From DATJSN01 sp035504095 (GTDB taxonomy: Bacteria > Planctomycetota > Phycisphaerae > WQYP01): a DNA stretch of 6,125 nt. A program made the position numbers and the translations under genes. The stretch lies in the NCBI GenBank assembly GCA_035504095.1, contig DATJSN010000064.1:1-6125 (forward strand), given 5' to 3'. The notes beneath the pieces are model-generated. The model had not been told where the DNA came from, searched no databases, and was given only the letters and a program-made list of their open reading frames with translations. Shown here in pieces: positions 6,083-6,125 of this stretch. Within the stretch, counting starts at the first letter, position 1. Every line of letters begins with the position of its first letter.

Positions 6083-6125
6083 ATGTCCCGTTATATCGGA
6101 CCCAAGGTCCGTCTCTCCCGCCGTC
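6083..6125 (+). CDS. rpsD: 30S ribosomal protein S4, N-terminal fragment (runs off window)
   Basis: S4 is a primary 16S rRNA binder that starts assembly of the 30S body. Only 14 codons are visible: MSRYIGPKVRLSRR. This matches the family start (typically M-A/S-R-Y-x-G-P-K-x-R-L-x-R-R). AGGAG with a five-base spacer (6073-6077) supports the ATG at 6083. In many S4 proteins cysteines at positions 9 and 12 begin a zinc knuckle; here they are Val and Ser, so this is the cysteine-free form. The gene has its own upstream promoter candidate, so it may start a new transcription unit. The identification rests on a short but characteristic stretch. Confidence 0.88.
   Translation, partial: MSRYIGPKVRLSRR

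Noticed and set aside
1..6125. CRISPR array, mobile element or defence system
   Set aside because: No regularly spaced repeats, transposase or integrase motifs, terminal inverted repeats, or tRNA-like folds were seen; the coding space is filled by ribosomal and glycosidase genes.

Overview
The window looks like the chromosome of a free-living bacterium, most likely from the PVC group (Planctomycetota or Verrucomicrobiota). This placement rests on recalled family resemblance, not a search. The clues are an S7 protein with the motifs SKFINCLMYSGKKATAQRVFY and a C-terminal AFAHFAW, an S4 start (MSRYIGPKVRLSRR) without the zinc cysteines, and two Tat-exported carbohydrate enzymes starting MDRRDFL, a pattern common in those phyla. 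All genes share a similar moderately GC-rich composition, so nothing suggests a recent foreign insert.

Layout. Positions 1-913 hold the end of rpsL (S12, 5' end outside the window) and the complete rpsG (S7), both on the + strand, separated by a 94-nt gap with a hairpin. Positions 914-1044 are a short 3' region with a degenerate 9-mer repeat, a REP-like palindrome and an intrinsic terminator whose 3' arm overlaps the stop codon of the converging gene. Positions 1034-3268 (- strand) encode a Tat-exported (alpha/alpha)6-barrel glycosidase-like protein of 744 residues, distantly like GH37/GH63. A 166-bp divergent gap follows. Positions 3435-5819 (+) encode a Tat-exported GH35 beta-galactosidase of 794 residues with both catalytic glutamates. 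Positions 5820-6082 contain a terminator, a promoter and a structured leader. Positions 6083-6125 are the first 14 codons of rpsD (S4).

How the genes fit together. The ribosomal genes belong to the translation machinery. In many bacteria rpsL-rpsG is followed by fusA, but here it ends at a terminator and two divergent export-directed glycosidase genes follow before ribosomal genes resume at rpsD. The two glycosidases probably share a control region and act together outside the cytoplasm on a galactose-containing glycan; the substrate cannot be read from the sequence. I see no CRISPR array, tRNA, rRNA, insertion sequence or defence system. The least explained items are the glycosidase-like protein on the - strand and the placement of the pair between ribosomal genes.
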